From positions 1 through 12,903 of the forward strand of contig JAADYY010000547.1 in assembly GCA_010092805.1 (NCBI GenBank): a stretch of DNA of 12,903 nucleotides. Reading direction: 5' to 3'. Source of the DNA: Chloroflexota bacterium (GTDB taxonomy: Bacteria; Chloroflexota; Anaerolineae; Aggregatilineales; Phototrophicaceae). Shown one piece after another: positions 1 through 7,202 of this stretch; the stretch's first letter is position 1; each line of letters starts with the position of its first letter. The notes under the pieces were generated by a model. It did no database searches and had not been told where the DNA came from. It saw only the letters and a list, made by a program, of their open reading frames with translations. A program made the translations under genes and the position numbers.

Positions 1-116
1 GTTCGGCGGCTGAAAAGCATAAAATCTTGCGAAACTGAACCATTTTGTTAGAGACGTATCCCGAAAAAACCATGCGTCGCAATGTTTGTCTGCAGAGCGC
101 AAATTTAAGCTGGTAG

Positions 117-122
117 TATAAT
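117..122 (+). promoter_or_regulatory. Candidate -10 element (TATAAT) for the large surface-protein gene
   Basis: A perfect TATAAT lies 79 bases upstream of the ATG at 201. It would start transcription near 129 and give a leader of roughly 70 nt. No convincing -35 hexamer sits 16-19 bases upstream (the bases at 93-100 do not resemble TTGACA), and the preceding triplet is TAG rather than the TGN of an extended -10. The promoter may therefore depend on an activator, or the match may be chance. The rest of 1-200 holds no gene that I can support. Confidence 0.45.
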
Positions 123-186
123 CATACTTGTAGTTGATAAATTTCACGGGTGAGCCGTCGTTGCGGGGATTCCCTCAACCGACTCT

Positions 187-192
187 AAGGAG
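187..192 (+). promoter_or_regulatory. Ribosome binding site AAGGAG for the surface-protein gene
   Basis: AAGGAG lies 8 bases before the ATG at 201, which is near-ideal spacing. An in-frame TAG at 198-200 directly precedes the ATG, so no longer in-frame protein is possible and the start is fixed. Confidence 0.9.
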
Positions 193-200
193 AAAACTAG

Positions 201-3200
201 ATGCAACCAGTTTCGAGGCGTCTGTTAGGGACGGTACTGGTCGCGCTGTTGGGTATGCTGATCTGGTCAGTGCCCACAACGCGTGCGGCGACTTTCGTCG
301 TCTCCAATATCAACGACAGTGGGGCCGGCAGCCTGCGCCAAGCGATCATTGATGCCAATACGCTGAATGGCCCAGATACCATCGATTTCCGCATTCCGGG
401 GACGGGCACACACACCATCAATTTACAATCGGCCCTGCCCGCCATCAGCGACACGGTGACGATCACCGCAGAGAATGAAGAGGGCTGGGTGGCCGCCACC
501 ACCGGCACAGCGGCTTCGCTGCGCGTCGAACTCAATGGCGCTTTTGTGGGCGGCGTCGGGCTGTTGTTTGCCAACGGCAGCCAGGGCAGCACAGTGCGCG
601 GTTTAGCGATCAACCGCTTCGCAACGGGCATCGAGTTGCAGTCGAACGGCAATACCATCCGCGGCAACATTCTGGGGTTGGGCCTCGACGGTCTGACGGA
701 TCAGGGCAGCACACAGAACGGCATCGTCATCAACAACGCCAACGGCAACACGGTTGGCGGCACGGTGGCGGCGGCGCGCAACATCATCGCTGGCAATGAT
801 GTCAACGGCGTGCTGATCACAGGGGGGAGTGCTACCAATAACCAGGTGGCTGGCAACTACATCGGCTTGGCCGCGGACGGTGCTACAGCCGTGCCGAACG
901 GAACTTCCGGCGCGATGACCGCCCAAGCGGGCATCTACATTTTTAACGCACCCAACAACACCATCGGTGGGACGACGACACCCGCCCGCAACCTCATCAG
1001 CGCGAACTTTGGCAGTGGTGTGCTCATCAGCGGTTTCACCGCCGACGGCAACGATGTTATCGGTAATTTTATCGGCCTGGATGCGGGCGGTACGCAAACC
1101 CGCCCCAACGACGCGGGCGTGACCGTCCAGAACGCGCCCAACAGTGTCATCGGCGGCTCGACAGCGGGTACGCGCAATGTCATCTCTGGCAACACCAACG
1201 ACGGTGTCACGCTCACGGGTGCCAGCAATACCACCGTGCAAGGCAATTACATCGGCACGGGCGGCGCTGGGAACACGGATCTAGGGAACGGTCGCTACGG
1301 GCTGTACGTCCAGAATTCAGCCAGCACCACCATCGGCGGCACTGCGCTCGGCGTCCGTAACATCGTTTCCGGCAATCAGGACGATGGCATCCGCATCGAA
1401 GGCAGCGGTTCGCTCAACATCACCGTGCAGAACAACTACGTGGGCACGAACGCTGCCGGTAACGCCGGCCTCGGCAACAACGGCGCGGGCGTCCAGGTGA
1501 TCGATGTCAGCAATCTGACGATTGGCGGCACGGTGCTTGGATCAACCAACCTGATTTCGGGCAATGGCGGCGGCGGCATCGCTGTCGGTCAGTCGAGCAA
1601 CGTGACGATTCAGAACAACATCATCGGTCTGGACATCACAGGCAGCACGGCGATTGCCAACAACTTCGGCGTCTCGCTGACGGACACCACCAGCAGCGTG
1701 ATTGGTGGGACGACCGCTTCGGCGCGCAATTACATCTCCGGCAACATGACCGACGGCGTGCTGATCGAAAGCTTTGCTTCGACCCTCAACCGCATCGAGG
1801 GCAACTACATCGGTCTGGACATGATCGGCAACACCGCGATTGGCAACGGTGATAACGGCGTCGAGATTTTCGACGCGCCAGACAACACGGTCGGCGGTTT
1901 GTTGTCGGGTGCAGGCAACGTGATCGCCGGCAACGGCAACAATGGCGTCGTGATCGCCTTCAACACCAGCGGCACCGGCAGCGTCGGCGGCAACGTTGTC
2001 CAGGGCAACTTGATCGGTACCAACGCGGCAGGGACGGCGGCACGCCCCAACACGAGCAACGGCGTCGTCATTGGCCAGCCAGATACCGTGATTGGCGGTA
2101 ACTCTGCGAGCGCCCGCAACGTCATCTCTGGCAATGGCGTTAACGGGATCTCAATTGTATTCATCGGGCCAGTGACCTCGAATAACGTGATCGAGGGTAA
2201 TTTCATCGGCACAACTGCCGGCGGCATGGCCCCACTTGGCAACGGTGCCAACGGTATCCTGGTGGACAGCTTCAACAACCGTATCGGCGGCGCGGCCTCT
2301 GGTCAGGGCAATGTGATTGCCTACAACACGGGTGACGGCATTACGTTTTCGGCCAACGACAAGAATGGGACGTCCATTCGTGGCAACTCGATCTTCGAAA
2401 ACGGCGGCCTGGGTATCGACCTGCCGCCAGATGGGGTGACTCCCAATGACCCCAACGATGTCGATAACGGTGCGAACGGTCTTCAAAATTTCCCGGTGAT
2501 CGACAGCGTGTTCTCTGATGCGACCAACTACCTGATCAACGGTTCGCTGAACAGCACGCCGGGGATGATGGGCTTCCTGGTCGATTTCTACGCGAACGTC
2601 GCCTGCGAGCCATCGGATTTCGGCGAGGGGCGGACCTATCTGGGCACAGTCACCCTCTCGACCAACGCCAGCGGTGACGCGACGTTCGACCTGTTCCCGG
2701 TGAATGCGGTGGCAGGCGAGATCTTCATCACCGCCACGACGACCAGCGCCACCGGCAGCACCTCAGAATTCTCCGAGTGCGTCAAGGTCAACAATCGCCC
2801 AACCATCTCGCCCATCCCAGATCAAGTGACTGCGCTGGATACCCCGGTTGGCCCCATCGACTTCATCGTCGGCGATACTGAAACCCCGGCGGATCAGCTC
2901 CAATTGACGCAGCTCTCGTCGAATACGGCGGTGATTCCTAACGAAAACATTGTTTTCGGCGGCGCGGGCGCAAACCGTTCCGTGACGATCACGCCAGCGG
3001 CTGGGCAATCCGGCATTGCCACGATCACAATCACGGTGGAGGATGCCGACGGCGCAACCGCCAATACCAGCTTCCAAGTGACCGTCAGTACCGAACCGAC
3101 GATCTCCGACATTCCCGACACGGTCACACTCCTCAACACGCCCACCGGGCCGATTCCTTTCACCATTGGCGACGCGGAAACCCCCGCCAGCCAGTTGATT

Positions 3201-5198
3201 GTGACGGCAGTGTCTGCCGACCAAACCTTGGTGCCTAACGGGAACATCGTCTTGGGTGGCGGTGACGAAAACCGTACGATCAATATCACACCAGCGACTG
3301 GGCTGTCCGGCGTCACAGACATCACTGTGACGGTTGATGACGGCTTCCTGACGACCAGCACAACCTTCACGCTCACGGTCAGCACGCCGCCAACCATCAC
3401 GCAGATCGCGGATCAGGTCATCGCGGAGGGCGATGCAACCGGGCCGCTGGCTTTCACCATTGGTGATGTCGAAACCCCACCCGGCAACTTGCTGGTGACG
3501 GCGACCTCGTCGAACCAGACGCTGCTGCCAGATTTCAACATTTTCTTGGGCGGCATGGACGCCAACCGGACGGTCACGTTGATCCCGGCGAACATGGAAT
3601 CGGGACGCACAGATGTCACGATCACCGTCAGCGACGGCACCGAGGCCGCCTCGATCACATTTGAGCTGTTGGTGAGCACCCCGCCGTTCATCCCTGAGAT
3701 CCTCAACGTGGTGATCTTGCAGAACACCTCCACCGGGCCAATCGCCTTTACCGTCACGGATAACGAAACGCTCGCTGATCAACTGGTCGTGACGGCCACG
3801 TCTTCCAACCAGACGCTGCTGCCAGACTCCAATATCTTCCTCGGTGGATCGGGTGCCAACCGCACAGTCACCGCCAATCCAGTGACGGGTGGCTTCGGTA
3901 TCACCCGTATCGATTTGACAGTGAGCGATGGCTTCCAAACATTTACGCGCTCGTTCATCGTAGAGGTGTTGGAACTGACGGCCACACCGTCGAACACGCC
4001 CACCAACACACCGACTTTTACCAACACATTCACGGTTACTCCATCACAAACCTTGACTCCGTCGAACACCCCCACCCCGTCGAACACGCCGACGCCAACC
4101 AACACGTTCACGCCGTCGAACACCCCCACGAATACCTCGACGCCGACGGCTTCGAACACCCCAACCAACACGTTTACGCCGTCGAACACGCCGACTCTGA
4201 CGCTGACCCCGACCTTCACACCCAACCCTGGATCTGAGGAAGGCATCGGGATTTATGTCCCTTCGTCGGCGCTGTGGGCGCTGCGCAACGATTTGACGAC
4301 CGGCAACCCAGACATTACCGCCATCTACGGCGGCATTGCGGGGGGGCTGGCCGTCGCTGGTGACTGGAACAACGACGGCATCGACACCATCGGCATTTAT
4401 GTGCCGAACTTGGCGTTCTGGTTCCTGCGCAACAGCAACACCACCGGCGAAGGTGAAATCTTCATGGTGTACGGCGGCATTCCAGGTGCCCTGCCGGTGG
4501 TAGGGGACTGGAACAACGACGGCGTCGATACTATTGGGCTGTACAACCCAGCCAATGGGTTGTGGCTGCTGCGCAATAGCAATACGACGGGGCAGTCGGA
4601 TGTCAGCTTTGTTTTTGGCGGGATTCCGGGCGCACTGCCAGTTGCGGGTGACTGGGATGGCGATGGCATCGATACCATCGGGCTGTACAACCCAGCGACA
4701 GCGCAGTGGCTGCTGCGCAACAGCAACAGCCCAGGTGATGCAGATGTCACGCTGCTGTACGGCGGCATCGCGGGCAGCGTGCCCATCGTCGGCGACTGGA
4801 ACGGCAATAATACCGATACAGTCGGCATCTATGTGCCCAATCAAGCGTTCTGGTTCCTGCGCAGCACCAACGCCCCCAACGCAGGCGACGTGAGCTTCGT
4901 GTACGGCGGCATTCCGGGGTCGCAGCCCGTGAGTGGCCGTTGGATTAGCTTCATCTTCAACAGCCCGCTCGTCAACCCGGCTGCGGCAGCCTCTGCGACC
5001 GCAACCGCGACCGCAACGAGCACCCCGACGGCCACCATCAGACTGATTTCGCCGAGCACGCCAGTCGTGCCCAGCGGCGAGATCGCGCCGCCGCCTGCGG
5101 AACTGCCGAACCTGGGCCTCGACACTTCAGGCAGCGAGCCGATTGAGCCAGCCGGATTAGAATTGCCCGATTTCGCGCTCAGTGGCGGGTCGGAATAA
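201..5198 (+). CDS. Large secreted mosaic repeat protein (beta-helix, Ig/cadherin-like repeats, Pro/Thr linker, FG-GAP-like repeats)
   Basis: Predicted exported protein of 1665 residues; no enzyme domain is visible, so a structural, adhesive or binding role at the cell surface is the most that can be inferred. Residues 1-29 form a signal peptide (basic start, long hydrophobic core, probable cleavage after TTRA). Next comes a 'NDSGAGSLRQAI' entry segment, which typically opens secreted right-handed beta-helix proteins. Residues ~131-742 are the helix with nine 'IGG...RN-I-SGN' repeats, closed by the usual 'GGLGIDL' and 'STSEFSE' type segments. Four Ig/cadherin-like repeats occupy 866-1258 and a Thr/Pro/Ser/Asn linker 1261-1344. 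Five 48-residue FG-GAP/VCBS-like repeats occupy 1348-1587 with Asp/Asn-rich DWNNDG loops that may bind calcium. A low-complexity tail ends in ALSGGSE. There is no LPXTG motif, C-terminal hydrophobic anchor or type IX sorting domain that I recognise. The reading frame is intact. The gene is monocistronic: it has its own leader and is followed by a terminator. Family-level assignment is firm; function is unknown. Confidence 0.95.
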   Translation: MQPVSRRLLGTVLVALLGMLIWSVPTTRAATFVVSNINDSGAGSLRQAIIDANTLNGPDTIDFRIPGTGTHTINLQSALPAISDTVTITAENEEGWVAATTGTAASLRVELNGAFVGGVGLLFANGSQGSTVRGLAINRFATGIELQSNGNTIRGNILGLGLDGLTDQGSTQNGIVINNANGNTVGGTVAAARNIIAGNDVNGVLITGGSATNNQVAGNYIGLAADGATAVPNGTSGAMTAQAGIYIFNAPNNTIGGTTTPARNLISANFGSGVLISGFTADGNDVIGNFIGLDAGGTQTRPNDAGVTVQNAPNSVIGGSTAGTRNVISGNTNDGVTLTGASNTTVQGNYIGTGGAGNTDLGNGRYGLYVQNSASTTIGGTALGVRNIVSGNQDDGIRIEGSGSLNITVQNNYVGTNAAGNAGLGNNGAGVQVIDVSNLTIGGTVLGSTNLISGNGGGGIAVGQSSNVTIQNNIIGLDITGSTAIANNFGVSLTDTTSSVIGGTTASARNYISGNMTDGVLIESFASTLNRIEGNYIGLDMIGNTAIGNGDNGVEIFDAPDNTVGGLLSGAGNVIAGNGNNGVVIAFNTSGTGSVGGNVVQGNLIGTNAAGTAARPNTSNGVVIGQPDTVIGGNSASARNVISGNGVNGISIVFIGPVTSNNVIEGNFIGTTAGGMAPLGNGANGILVDSFNNRIGGAASGQGNVIAYNTGDGITFSANDKNGTSIRGNSIFENGGLGIDLPPDGVTPNDPNDVDNGANGLQNFPVIDSVFSDATNYLINGSLNSTPGMMGFLVDFYANVACEPSDFGEGRTYLGTVTLSTNASGDATFDLFPVNAVAGEIFITATTTSATGSTSEFSECVKVNNRPTISPIPDQVTALDTPVGPIDFIVGDTETPADQLQLTQLSSNTAVIPNENIVFGGAGANRSVTITPAAGQSGIATITITVEDADGATANTSFQVTVSTEPTISDIPDTVTLLNTPTGPIPFTIGDAETPASQLIVTAVSADQTLVPNGNIVLGGGDENRTINITPATGLSGVTDITVTVDDGFLTTSTTFTLTVSTPPTITQIADQVIAEGDATGPLAFTIGDVETPPGNLLVTATSSNQTLLPDFNIFLGGMDANRTVTLIPANMESGRTDVTITVSDGTEAASITFELLVSTPPFIPEILNVVILQNTSTGPIAFTVTDNETLADQLVVTATSSNQTLLPDSNIFLGGSGANRTVTANPVTGGFGITRIDLTVSDGFQTFTRSFIVEVLELTATPSNTPTNTPTFTNTFTVTPSQTLTPSNTPTPSNTPTPTNTFTPSNTPTNTSTPTASNTPTNTFTPSNTPTLTLTPTFTPNPGSEEGIGIYVPSSALWALRNDLTTGNPDITAIYGGIAGGLAVAGDWNNDGIDTIGIYVPNLAFWFLRNSNTTGEGEIFMVYGGIPGALPVVGDWNNDGVDTIGLYNPANGLWLLRNSNTTGQSDVSFVFGGIPGALPVAGDWDGDGIDTIGLYNPATAQWLLRNSNSPGDADVTLLYGGIAGSVPIVGDWNGNNTDTVGIYVPNQAFWFLRSTNAPNAGDVSFVYGGIPGSQPVSGRWISFIFNSPLVNPAAAASATATATATSTPTATIRLISPSTPVVPSGEIAPPPAELPNLGLDTSGSEPIEPAGLELPDFALSGGSE
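591..2424 (+). repeat. Beta-helix repeat region, nine degenerate units of about 60-70 residues
   Basis: Within the surface-protein gene, a motif of the form I/V-GG...A/G-R/x-N-x-I-x-G/A-N recurs nine times, at roughly nt 775, 986, 1171, 1355, 1546, 1724, 1913, 2117 and 2306. Each is followed by a 'DGV-I' strand and by 'GN-IG' segments. The spacing of about 178-211 nt corresponds to roughly three coils of a right-handed parallel beta-helix. Asn and Gly dominate the turns, as expected for Asn ladders. The units are diverged at DNA level, so the array is old. Confidence 0.85.
2796..3974 (+). repeat. Four tandem Ig/cadherin-like domains of 98-99 residues
   Basis: Four in-frame units start at nt 2796, 3093, 3387 and 3681 (99, 98 and 98 residues apart, the last ending near 3974). 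Each has a PTI-x-x-I opening, a 'GPI-FT-GD-ET' segment, an 'SSNQTLLP' type strand, 'N-I-LGG---NRTVTI-P' and a closing 'TVSDG' strand. They resemble the Ig-like/cadherin-like repeats of bacterial surface proteins (Big/VCBS-associated). Units 3 and 4 share a 20-base identical stretch at 3513-3532 and 3807-3826, exactly 294 bases apart, which suggests a comparatively recent duplication or gene conversion. Confidence 0.85.
3981..4232 (+). repeat. Thr/Pro/Ser/Asn-rich linker built on TPSNTPT repeats
   Basis: Eighty-four residues (1261-1344) consist almost only of Thr, Pro, Ser and Asn with a few Phe, Leu and Val, built on 'TPSNTPT' and 'TNTFTPSN' words. The DNA word ccgtcgaacac recurs near 3987, 4060, 4078, 4111 and 4181. 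Such linkers are typically extended spacers between folded surface domains and are plausible O-glycosylation sites. The array could change length by slippage or recombination. Confidence 0.9.
4242..4961 (+). repeat. Five exact 48-residue (144-bp) FG-GAP/VCBS-like repeats
   Basis: Units start at 4242, 4386, 4530, 4674 and 4818 with a strict 144-bp period. The consensus is T-I-G-I/L-Y-x-P, then W-x-L-R-N-S-N, then YGGIPG-x-x-P-V-x-GDW. The Asp/Asn loop that closes each unit reads DWNNDG, DWNNDG, DWDGDG, DWNGNN and finally GRWISF, so the presumed cation-binding loop decays in the fourth unit and is gone in the fifth. A beta-propeller-like or stacked-blade fold is plausible by analogy with FG-GAP repeats. 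Constant length with diverged bases indicates selection on the fold. Confidence 0.9.
4977..5050 (+). repeat. Second low-complexity Ala/Thr/Pro run before the C-terminal tail
   Basis: After the last 48-residue repeat the protein enters an Ala/Thr alternation (ATATATATSTPT) and then a Pro/Glu/Leu-rich acidic tail of about 60 residues. This resembles a spacer to a C-terminal attachment or sorting element, but no known anchor signal can be recognised. Confidence 0.6.
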
Positions 5199-5244
5199 TG
5201 TGGGGCGGCTTCAAGCCGTGACGCGCTAAAAGCATAGATGAGTG

Positions 5245-5283
5245 GATCGGCGTGAGTTTGTGTGACCTCACGCCGATCTTTTT
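5245..5283 (+). terminator. Rho-independent terminator after the surface-protein gene
   Basis: A perfect 12-bp stem is formed by 5245-5256 and 5267-5278 (GATCGGCGTGAG and its complement) around a 10-base loop, followed by TTTTT at 5279-5283. The stem begins 47 bases after the TAA. The T-run lies only on the + side. On the - strand the hairpin directly follows the glmS stop (5287) but has no U-tract after it, so bidirectional use is possible but weaker. Confidence 0.92.
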
Positions 5284-5286
5284 GCG

Positions 5287-7134
5287 CTATTCGACTGTCA
5301 CACTCTTGGCGAGGTTCCGCGGCTGATCCACGTCCGCGCCGCGCCACACCGCAATCGAATAGGCCAGCAGTTGCAGCGGGATCACAGCGATGATCGGGTT
5401 GAGCAGCGCCGGGGCTTCCGGCACATACAGCACATGATCGGCCTTCGTCGCCACGAAAGTGTCACCCTCCGTTGCCAGCGCGATCACGATGCCGCCGCGC
5501 GCTTTGGCCTGCTCAATTTGGCTGATCATTTTGTCGTAGACGGCATCCTTGAGCGCAATCGCCACAACGGGCATGTTTTCATCGATCAGCGCAATGGGGC
5601 CATGCTTCATTTCGCCAGCCGGATAGCCCTCCGCATGAATGTAGCTGATTTCCTTCAGCTTGAGCGCCCCTTCCAATGCAATCGGGTAGTTGATGCCACG
5701 CCCCAAATACAGAAAATCTGTGAAGTGATGCAGCTGCTGCGCTAACGCCTCGACCGCCTCATGCCGTTCCAGGGTGCGGCTCACCAGATCAGGCAAATGC
5801 GCCAGATCCTGAACGTGCTGCGCCCGCTGGTCGGGCGTGAGCACGCCGCGCAGTTGGCCCAAATACAGCGCGAGCAAATACTGATCGACCATGCTCGATG
5901 TAAACGCTTTGGTCGATGCAACGCCAATCTCCGGCCCCGCGTTCATGCTGATGTGGCCGTCAGCCACGCGCATGGCCTGGCTGCCAATCGCGTTAACGAT
6001 GCTCAGCAGCCGGGCACCCTTCGACTGCGCCTCTTCCATCGCGGCCAGGGTATCGACCGTCTCGCCGCTCTGCGTGATCGACAAAACGGCGGTGTTGTGA
6101 TCAAGGATGGGATCACGATAGCGGTACTCGCTGCCGTAATCGACCTCCACATTGAGCCGCGCCAACTGCTCGATATAGAATTTGCCGACCAACCCACTGT
6201 AGTAGCTGGTGCCGCAGGCGACGGTTACCAGCCGGGTGAGCGCGCGCGCGTCGGCTTCTGTCAGGTTGAGGTCTGGCAGGGTCACAGTGTTATGATCGAA
6301 ATGGACACGTCCACGAATCGTATCAGTGATGCTGCGGCCCTGCTCAAAAATCTCTTTCTGCATGAAGTGCTTGTACTCGCCTTTGGCGGCACTCACCGGA
6401 TCCCAGGCGATAGCGTGAATTTGTGGCTCGACGGGGTGGCCGTCCAACGTTTGGATCGTGCAGCCATCGGCGCGGACGGTTGCGATCTGGCGACTTTCCA
6501 GGAAAATCATCTGGCGGGTGTGTTCCAGAATCGCGGGAATATCGGACGCAATGTAATTCTCACCCTGGCCCAGGCCAATAGCGACGCCGCCTGCGTTGCC
6601 GATGCGCACCGCAACCAATCGATCTGGCTGCCGCCGGCTCATGACCACGATGGCGTGTGAGCCGCGCAGATAGGTCGCGGCCTGCCGAGTCGCTTCGGTC
6701 AGGTCACCGTGCGCGCCGTTCTGTGCCAGCCGCGCGATCAACTGGACAATGACTTCCGTGTCGGTCTCAGAGGCGAACTGCACCCCCTCGGCGCTGAGTT
6801 CGTCGCGCAGCGGCAGGTAATTCTCGACGATGCCGTTATGCACAACCACAAACTCGCCGTCCATGCTGATGTGTGGGTGCGCGTTGTGTTCTGCTGGAAC
6901 GCCGTGTGTCGCCCAGCGCGTATGCCCGATCCCGGTCGTGCCATCAATAGGATCGGCTTGCAACCGTGCCTGCAAATTCGACAGCTTGCCCACATCGCGG
7001 CGAATCTCAATTTGCCCATCGGCCAGCACCGCAACGCCAGCAGAGTCATAGCCGCGATATTCCAGACGCTGCAGCCCATCGACAATCAACGGTGTGGCGC
7101 GCAGTGCGCCAATGTAACCGACAATTCCGCACAT
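5287..7134 (-). CDS. glmS: Glutamine--fructose-6-phosphate aminotransferase (isomerizing), GlmS
   Basis: Cytoplasmic enzyme that converts fructose-6-phosphate and glutamine to glucosamine-6-phosphate and glutamate, the first committed step to UDP-GlcNAc for peptidoglycan and surface glycans. The product is 615 residues, close to the usual ~600-610. The N-terminal class II amidotransferase domain starts M-CGIVGYIG, so the catalytic Cys is residue 2 and becomes N-terminal after Met removal. It carries RGYDSAG, HTRWATHG (71-78), HNGIVENY (99-106) and SETDTEVI. Two SIS domains follow: CGTSYYSG (307-314), TQSGET (~354-359), GVASTKAFTSS, EGALKLKEISYIHAEGYPAGE (from ~488), and the conserved C-terminus LAKSVTVE. 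The ATG at 7134 was chosen because Cys2 must be exposed and AGGAG lies 10 bases upstream. The frame is open further up to a TTG at 7206 and an ATG at 7203, but those starts would bury the cysteine. The gene follows a GT-C-like membrane protein gene on the same strand after 68 bases, so co-transcription is likely. Confidence 0.97.
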   Translation of the reverse strand: MCGIVGYIGALRATPLIVDGLQRLEYRGYDSAGVAVLADGQIEIRRDVGKLSNLQARLQADPIDGTTGIGHTRWATHGVPAEHNAHPHISMDGEFVVVHNGIVENYLPLRDELSAEGVQFASETDTEVIVQLIARLAQNGAHGDLTEATRQAATYLRGSHAIVVMSRRQPDRLVAVRIGNAGGVAIGLGQGENYIASDIPAILEHTRQMIFLESRQIATVRADGCTIQTLDGHPVEPQIHAIAWDPVSAAKGEYKHFMQKEIFEQGRSITDTIRGRVHFDHNTVTLPDLNLTEADARALTRLVTVACGTSYYSGLVGKFYIEQLARLNVEVDYGSEYRYRDPILDHNTAVLSITQSGETVDTLAAMEEAQSKGARLLSIVNAIGSQAMRVADGHISMNAGPEIGVASTKAFTSSMVDQYLLALYLGQLRGVLTPDQRAQHVQDLAHLPDLVSRTLERHEAVEALAQQLHHFTDFLYLGRGINYPIALEGALKLKEISYIHAEGYPAGEMKHGPIALIDENMPVVAIALKDAVYDKMISQIEQAKARGGIVIALATEGDTFVATKADHVLYVPEAPALLNPIIAVIPLQLLAYSIAVWRGADVDQPRNLAKSVTVE

Positions 7135-7144
7135 ATGACCGACA

Positions 7145-7149
7145 CTCCT
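7145..7149 (-). promoter_or_regulatory. Ribosome binding site AGGAG that fixes the glmS start
   Basis: AGGAG on the - strand lies 10 bases before the ATG at 7134. It supports the start that exposes the catalytic cysteine over the in-frame upstream ATG at 7203 and TTG at 7206. No glmS ribozyme or strong separate promoter is evident in the 68-base gap. TTGCCA and TTGTCA words occur but lack a well-spaced -10. Confidence 0.75.
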
Positions 7150-7202
7150 ATGGTTTATCTGTACAGGTTGGCTGACAACTGACGTGGCAAAAGCGAAGCG
7201 CA

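Noticed and set aside
161..178. Short inverted repeat in the leader (TTG...GGGA / TCCC...CAA)
   Set aside because: The loop would be too small and one pair mismatches, so I do not treat it as an operator or riboswitch.
201..290. Twin-arginine (Tat) signal suggested by SRRLLG at residues 5-10
   Set aside because: The strict S-R-R-x-F-L-K pattern is absent and the hydrophobic core is long and strongly apolar, which favours the Sec route for a large repeat protein.
2763..3938. 391-codon open frame on the - strand opposite the Ig-like repeats
   Set aside because: It is antisense to a convincing repeat-domain gene, its protein is Arg/His/Gly/Asp-rich with no recognisable fold, and its openness follows from the codon bias and repeats of the sense gene.
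3779..4246. Val/Gly-rich repeat frame on the - strand across the Pro/Thr linker
   Set aside because: The VGVFDGV pattern is just the complement of the TPSNTPT codons.
5206..5218. Short inverted repeat CGGCTTCAAGCCG just after the surface-protein stop
   Set aside because: The stem is only 4-6 bp with no T-run, while a perfect terminator lies 27 bases further on.
5761..6660. 299-codon open frame on the + strand opposite glmS, and similar frames at 6709-7182 and 7254-7997
   Set aside because: They lie antisense to glmS and the GT-C-like gene, show no family motif and no ribosome site, and are typical shadows in GC-rich DNA.
7135..7202. glmS ribozyme/riboswitch or a separate promoter in the gap before glmS
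   Set aside because: The gap is 68 bases, too short for the ribozyme, and no -35/-10 pair has acceptable spacing.
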